This document shows positions 12,975 through 16,209 of a stretch of 16,209 nt of DNA, in pieces; position 1 is the first letter of the stretch, and each line of letters opens with the position of its first letter. The position numbers were made by a program, and so were the translations under genes. The notes under the pieces were generated by a model that did no database searches, was not told the DNA's origin, and saw nothing but the letters and a program-made list of their open reading frames with translations. This stretch comes from CAYJQO01 sp964372445 (GTDB taxonomy: Bacteria > Patescibacteriota > Minisyncoccia > UBA6257 > GWB1-50-10), in contig CAYJQO010000014.1 in the NCBI GenBank assembly GCA_964372445.1, forward strand, positions 1 to 16,209, read 5' to 3'.

Positions 12975-14284
12975 GAAGGCGGGTATCCCAGCGTCTGGAG
13001 GAGGTACAGGTTGAAGAGCGCACTCACCACAATGAGACCCCGCGCGAAGCGAGACAGGGAGCTGTCCCGGAACGCGGTCAGCAGCACAAGGTACGCGAAC
13101 GGCAGGAAATCCAACATGTACCGCGGACCCGTCTGGACCCAGCCAGGCCAGAAGTAAAGCAGAAGCAGTACAAGCACCACGCCGATGGGGAGGAGCGAGA
13201 GGCGCACCGTTCGATCTTTCCACCGCGCGCGGAACAGGTAGAGAAAAATCGGTGAGACCACGAAGAAGCCGACCCCGGGGTAGCCAACCTTGAGGTACGG
13301 TGGCTGGAGTACGTAGGTGTTCCCCTGGGCGGTCTGCTGCTCGAGCACCACCGGGTCAACAGTTTTGATGAAGTAGTAGTAGAGGTTAGTCGGAACATTC
13401 TCCAGCTTGAAGAGACCATAGTTCAAGAGCTCAAAGCGATCTTCTGCGGAAAGGCTGTGGTTGTTGGTGATCATGTACCCGTTCTCGAACGGATTGTTGA
13501 ACCGCGCGTAGTTATAGCCGAGCAGGAGCAACCCCGCGATGGCCACAGGGATGAGGAGTTGGGTAAAGAAGCGGAGCTTCTGCCCGCGCGAGGAGCTCCG
13601 CTCGGTAACCACGTGGGCCATGAAGAACAGGATGCCGAGCCCTGCGGTGAACCTGGTCATGAAGGCGAGAGCCAAGAGCAGTCCGATCAGCCAATACCTC
13701 CGTCGCGTCAGGTGCTCCGCGATCGCCAGGAAGAGCAGGAGAACTGCGACCACCTGGGTGAAGTACCAACTTGCCGGTAGGAACGCGACGAACTGGTACA
13801 CCGACGCGAAGCAGAACGCGCCGGCAAGAAAGAGTGCGTCACGCGTCGTGTACCGGAAACGGCGCGCAAGCCAGTAGGAGAACCAGAACACGCCCACGTT
13901 GAGCACAAACTGGAGGTAGCCCTGGTAGAAAAACGCGCGGAAGAGCCTGAACAGTGCTACGAACGGTACCAGGAGCACGGCTGGGAATGGCGCGAGAGGC
14001 CAGTAGTACGCCCCATTGAAGAGTACTGTGTCGGCAAAAATTCCCCACGGGATCGGGTTTGGGAAACTCAACCGGCCACGGAGGGGTGCATCAGCCAGGT
14101 GGGTGAAGTGCTGATAGTCAGTAAAGAGCACGTTGTAGAAGAGAGTGAGGATCAGGAATACGAACACGAAGGTAGTCGCCGGCAGCAGATGTCTGTCGCG
14201 GATGATGCGAAAAAACTCCAGCTTGGCGGAGGCAATGCCTCGCACTGGTGGCCGCTCTTGAGCTTTCGGCGCTATAGTTAGCAT
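12971..14284 (-). CDS. Polytopic GT-C-like membrane glycosyltransferase
   Basis: 437 residues with about ten transmembrane segments. The stretch FADTVLFNGAYYWPLAPFPAVLLVPFVAL is typical of a bacterial family of lipid-phosphate-sugar-dependent GT-C-type proteins; a loop with FNNPFENGY and a C-terminal GPRYMLDFLPFAYL segment are also typical. No enzyme has been assigned to this exact family, so the reaction (sugar transfer from a polyprenyl-phosphate donor outside the membrane) is inferred. It shares its last 4 bp with the start of the GT2-methyltransferase fusion, which could supply its donor. The start is the ATG at 14284; no Shine-Dalgarno sequence is visible. Confidence 0.7.
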   Translation of the reverse strand: MLTIAPKAQERPPVRGIASAKLEFFRIIRDRHLLPATTFVFVFLILTLFYNVLFTDYQHFTHLADAPLRGRLSFPNPIPWGIFADTVLFNGAYYWPLAPFPAVLLVPFVALFRLFRAFFYQGYLQFVLNVGVFWFSYWLARRFRYTTRDALFLAGAFCFASVYQFVAFLPASWYFTQVVAVLLLFLAIAEHLTRRRYWLIGLLLALAFMTRFTAGLGILFFMAHVVTERSSSRGQKLRFFTQLLIPVAIAGLLLLGYNYARFNNPFENGYMITNNHSLSAEDRFELLNYGLFKLENVPTNLYYYFIKTVDPVVLEQQTAQGNTYVLQPPYLKVGYPGVGFFVVSPIFLYLFRARWKDRTVRLSLLPIGVVLVLLLLYFWPGWVQTGPRYMLDFLPFAYLVLLTAFRDSSLSRFARGLIVVSALFNLYLLQTLGYPPS

Positions 14285-14297
14285 AGACGTTTCACTA

Positions 14298-14327
14298 AGG
14301 GTATCAGAACTTGGAATGTAGTGTAAA
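14298..14327 (-). promoter_or_regulatory. Possible promoter of the glycosyltransferase operon
   Basis: On the minus strand TTTACA (14322-14327) is followed 18 nt later by TACCCT (14298-14303), with TG at the extended -10 place. Match is moderate. The leader would be short, under 10 nt. Confidence 0.3.
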
Positions 14328-14329
14328 TT

Positions 14330-14590
14330 GTGACCGTGCCCTACCTCACGCTCTTCCTCGTCGGAACGCCCTGGTTCCAGTCGTGGTACGTGCTTTGGAT
14401 CCTTCCGCTCCTCGGGCTCTGGTGGCCCCTCGGCGGCACCGCACTCCTCACCGCCGGGCTCACCTTGCTCCCCGAAGCCATCTATCCACTCACGGCATCT
14501 CTCCTGGTCAGCTTCCTCGCGTTCCTCGCTTTAGTCGGATGGATAGTAGATAGGAAACTCAAGCGCCTATTCAAAATAAAAACCCCGTGA
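14330..14590 (+). pseudogene. Short membrane ORF resembling the C-terminal part of a glycosyltransferase
   Basis: 86 codons from a GTG. It carries hydrophobic segments and the stretch GTPWFQSWYVLWILPLL, which resembles the FxPWYxLW segment near the C-terminus of several bacterial polytopic mannosyltransferase-like proteins. A stop codon lies in frame just upstream (14324-14326), so no N-terminal catalytic part exists. The end of the frame (LFKIKTP) is encoded by the A-run and stem of the terminator of the opposite operon. Codon use looks like real coding sequence. Most likely a remnant of a deleted gene; a genuine small membrane protein is the alternative. Confidence 0.45.
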
Positions 14591-14607
14591 GGATTGCTCC
14601 TCACGGG
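14572..14607 (-). terminator. Strong intrinsic terminator of the SPFH operon
   Basis: A perfect 10-bp stem (14584-14593 with 14598-14607, CCCGTGAGGA/TCCTCACGGG, loop of 4) is followed on the minus strand by GGTTTTTATTTTG. It lies 32 nt after the stop of the last gene of the operon. On the plus strand there is no U-run after it. Confidence 0.85.
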
Positions 14608-14626
14608 ATGCTGCATCATGCAGCAT
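14608..14626. other. Extra hairpin before the terminator
   Basis: ATGCTGC (14608-14614) and GCAGCAT (14620-14626) form a 7-bp stem with a 5-nt loop, directly next to the terminator stem. In the minus-strand transcript it comes between stop codon and terminator and could protect the mRNA end; on the plus strand TATT follows. Confidence 0.45.
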
Positions 14627-14638
14627 TATTACCTATAC

Positions 14639-15025
14639 CTACTGCGTCCGCCAGAACTCTACAACCGTGCCGTCCTCTACCCCTCCCATCAGGATGTTCC
14701 CCGATAGGCCAGCGCCCTTCCAGCACTGGGGGATGTTCGCGGTCACCTCGTAGACCCGCTGTGGCCCCTCCTCGGTGAAGATCAGACATCGCTTGTTCGA
14801 GAGGATCTTGTAGTGCCAGCCTGGCTCGATCCAGACGGTCGATCGGCGCTCGCCGGCGCTGAGTGTGTACCGGGCACTGGACGGATGGGAAATGCTATCT
14901 GTCCCGCCACCGATGCTCCACAGCAGCGGCAGCGTGAGAACCACGGCAATCACCACTACCACCAACGCAATGATTCTCCGGTTTGATAGACCACGCTGCG
15001 GCGCAACTCCTTTTCTGTGTGGCAT
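14639..15025 (-). CDS. Small membrane-anchored protein co-transcribed with SPFH protein
   Basis: 128 residues, not recognised. A basic N-terminus (MPHRKGVAPQRGLSNRR) precedes one transmembrane helix (about 18-40). A polar domain of about 85 residues follows, probably extracytoplasmic and beta-rich (YTLSAGERRSTVWIEPGWHY ... GTVVEFWRTQ), with two cysteines. I use the ATG at 15025, one base after the stop of the SPFH gene and behind a GGGAGGGAAG ribosome-binding site; the frame is open back to 15109. It has the position often taken by NfeD-type partners of SPFH proteins, but shows no NfeD features. The tight coupling suggests the two proteins act together. Confidence 0.7.
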   Translation of the reverse strand: MPHRKGVAPQRGLSNRRIIALVVVVIAVVLTLPLLWSIGGGTDSISHPSSARYTLSAGERRSTVWIEPGWHYKILSNKRCLIFTEEGPQRVYEVTANIPQCWKGAGLSGNILMGGVEDGTVVEFWRTQ

Positions 15026-15026
15026 A

Positions 15027-16112
15027 CTACTTCCCTCCCTTCTTGGTGAAGTCGAGCAATCCGCCGAGTACCCCCGCCGCTCCCTCAACCGAGATGATGC
15101 GTTTTTCAACGCCCGGCGTGAGCAGTACGTCCGCTCCGTTCAGGGCCACCTGGGCATCAGCTCCCAGTCTGGCTTGGATCTCCCCGGCCACGTCAATTTT
15201 CGTACGCACCGCGCTGGCGCGGAACGTAGCCCGCTGCTGCTCCTCGAGAGCCCCCTGTGTCTCAGGCGTAAAGCCGACGGAAGCTAAGTTGAAAACCTCG
15301 ATCTCGATCCCAAAACGGTTCTCGATCGCCGATCGGCTCGCACGATCCTGTCTCAGGACCTCCTTGAGTTTCTTCACCCACTGCCAGTGCGTGTCGTAGA
15401 AATCGAGGACGCGATTCGCTACCACTGAACCCCCTATAAACTCGCACCCCTCGTTCCCGCATTCCTCAACTGTGTGGGATCGTAAGTGCGGCGGGTTCTC
15501 AAACGTGAGTATGGCGGTGATGAAGTCGCCAAGAGCGTGACGGCGACCAATAAACTGTTTGGAGCTGTGGATACCGCCGAGCGCCCCGAGCTTTGCCTGC
15601 ACTTCCTCTCTAATACCCTCCTGCATGGTACTCTCCGAAATTTCGATGAATACGTTCCGGTCGTTCCGCATCACGCCGGGATCAGGCCGGTACTGGAGCG
15701 GGCCACTCACCGCGAGCTGGAGGCGATCCTCGGCGGTGAACGTAACATCAATCGGGATCCGATCGAGCTCGAGCGATATGAGCTCCACCACGTCAATGAG
15801 GGGAAGGATGAGGTGTGGGCCCTCGTAGAGGATCCGCCCTGTCCTGCGGCCAAACCGTTCCAGGACCCCGTAGTGGTACGCGGGAATGGATACGTAGGCT
15901 TTGAGCGCAATGAGCACGAGGCAAACCACACTCAACAATTTCACCACGACGAAGCTGCTCGTGGCCACACCAACCGCCAGAACCACCACCGCCGCAACCA
16001 GCACTGCAATGGCCAAGACCTCAACAATGAAGCTGTACCGCTGGCTGTCTGTGCTCCCGGGAGCTGCTGGACCTCCAAGCAATCGCCTGAAGAATTGGAA
16101 TATCGTTTTCAT
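15027..16112 (-). CDS. SPFH/band-7 (prohibitin-like) membrane protein
   Basis: 361 residues. Two adjacent transmembrane helices (about 27-50 and 53-74) are followed by a band-7 domain opening with VSIPAYHYGVLERFGRRTGR, ILYEGPHLILPLID and IDVTFTAEDRLQLAVSGPLQYRPD. The alpha-helical part (residues about 270-325) contains the usual A/E/Q/R-rich stretch (TQGALEEQQRATFRASAVR). SPFH proteins form large ring-like scaffolds on membranes and often control proteases such as FtsH. An insertion with Cys218 and Cys223 (EECGNEGCEF) is unusual. I use the ATG at 16112, 6 nt after GGAGAG; the frame is open to 16169, but that would include the promoter. First gene of a two-gene operon. Confidence 0.85.
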   Translation of the reverse strand: MKTIFQFFRRLLGGPAAPGSTDSQRYSFIVEVLAIAVLVAAVVVLAVGVATSSFVVVKLLSVVCLVLIALKAYVSIPAYHYGVLERFGRRTGRILYEGPHLILPLIDVVELISLELDRIPIDVTFTAEDRLQLAVSGPLQYRPDPGVMRNDRNVFIEISESTMQEGIREEVQAKLGALGGIHSSKQFIGRRHALGDFITAILTFENPPHLRSHTVEECGNEGCEFIGGSVVANRVLDFYDTHWQWVKKLKEVLRQDRASRSAIENRFGIEIEVFNLASVGFTPETQGALEEQQRATFRASAVRTKIDVAGEIQARLGADAQVALNGADVLLTPGVEKRIISVEGAAGVLGGLLDFTKKGGK

Positions 16113-16159
16113 GATTTCTCTCCGTATCTGTGTATGAATGAAGTTAATCTTCTGGGTAC

Positions 16160-16188
16160 ATTGTAGCATGTTGTAATAGAATTGTCAA
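16160..16188 (-). promoter_or_regulatory. Near-consensus promoter of the SPFH operon
   Basis: On the minus strand a perfect TTGACA (16183-16188), 17 nt, then TACAAT (16160-16165), with TG at the extended -10 place. It predicts a transcription start near 16153 and a leader of about 40 nt. It is the best promoter in the window. The remaining 21 bases to the window end show nothing recognisable. Confidence 0.8.
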
Positions 16189-16209
16189 ATTCTAGAAATG
16201 GCGGTCTGG

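Noticed and set aside
15486..16166. 226-codon plus-strand frame opposite the SPFH gene
   Set aside because: Shadow frame; the minus-strand SPFH gene has clear homology, a ribosome-binding site and a promoter.

Overview
The gene content suggests a member of the Candidate Phyla Radiation (Patescibacteria, Parcubacteria-like). This is an inference from several features: a short four-domain S1 protein; a metallo-beta-lactamase-like protein that has lost its zinc motif and sits upstream of gyrA; an orphan membrane-anchored solute-binding protein next to several small two-helix pilins of the type IV secretion pilin family; many polytopic sugar transferases; and start codons often lacking a good Shine-Dalgarno sequence. 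Base composition is GC-rich. No RNA gene, insertion sequence, CRISPR array or prophage gene was seen.

Layout. Positions 1-1738 (minus) hold the ATP-dependent protease FtsH, cut by the window edge. Positions 1842-2933 (minus) hold ribosomal protein S1. A compact divergent promoter region separates S1 from a plus-strand group: the degenerate MBL-fold protein (3042-3635), a small membrane protein (3653-4099) and gyrA (4109-6553). A 108-nt inverted-repeat leader then precedes an orphan solute-binding protein (6669-7970), which is tightly followed by two different pilins (7975-8430, 8453-8824).

The most unusual part is 8.9-10.3 kb. A unit of 685/686 bp occurs twice in tandem. Each unit has a TACAAT promoter-like box, a leader of exactly 144 nt, a 116-aa pilin gene and a tail. 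The pilin genes and the first 54 nt after them are identical over 405 bp, while the flanks have diverged strongly in sequence but kept their lengths and apparently their base-pairing. A GT39/PMT-type protein mannosyltransferase (10275-11672) follows directly. Its first codons lie in the repeat phase, and a truncated copy of them lies between the two pilins.

The minus strand from 14284 to 11703 encodes a GT-C-like membrane protein and, coupled through a GTGA overlap, a fusion of a polyprenyl-phosphate-mannose-synthase-like GT2 with a methyltransferase. A small plus-strand piece resembling a glycosyltransferase C-terminus (14330-14590) lies upstream. Last comes a two-gene minus-strand operon, an SPFH/band-7 protein (15027-16112) and a small anchored protein (14639-15025). 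It starts at a near-consensus promoter (16160-16188) and ends at a strong intrinsic terminator (14572-14607).

How the genes may work together (inference): the pilins, the PMT-type enzyme and the DPM-like GT2 could form an O-mannosylated pilus system. The GT2 would make the lipid-linked sugar, the PMT-type enzyme would transfer it, and the Thr/Pro-rich mature N-terminus of the duplicated pilin would be the acceptor. The identical pilin genes with divergent but structurally conserved flanks point to gene conversion plus selection on RNA structure.
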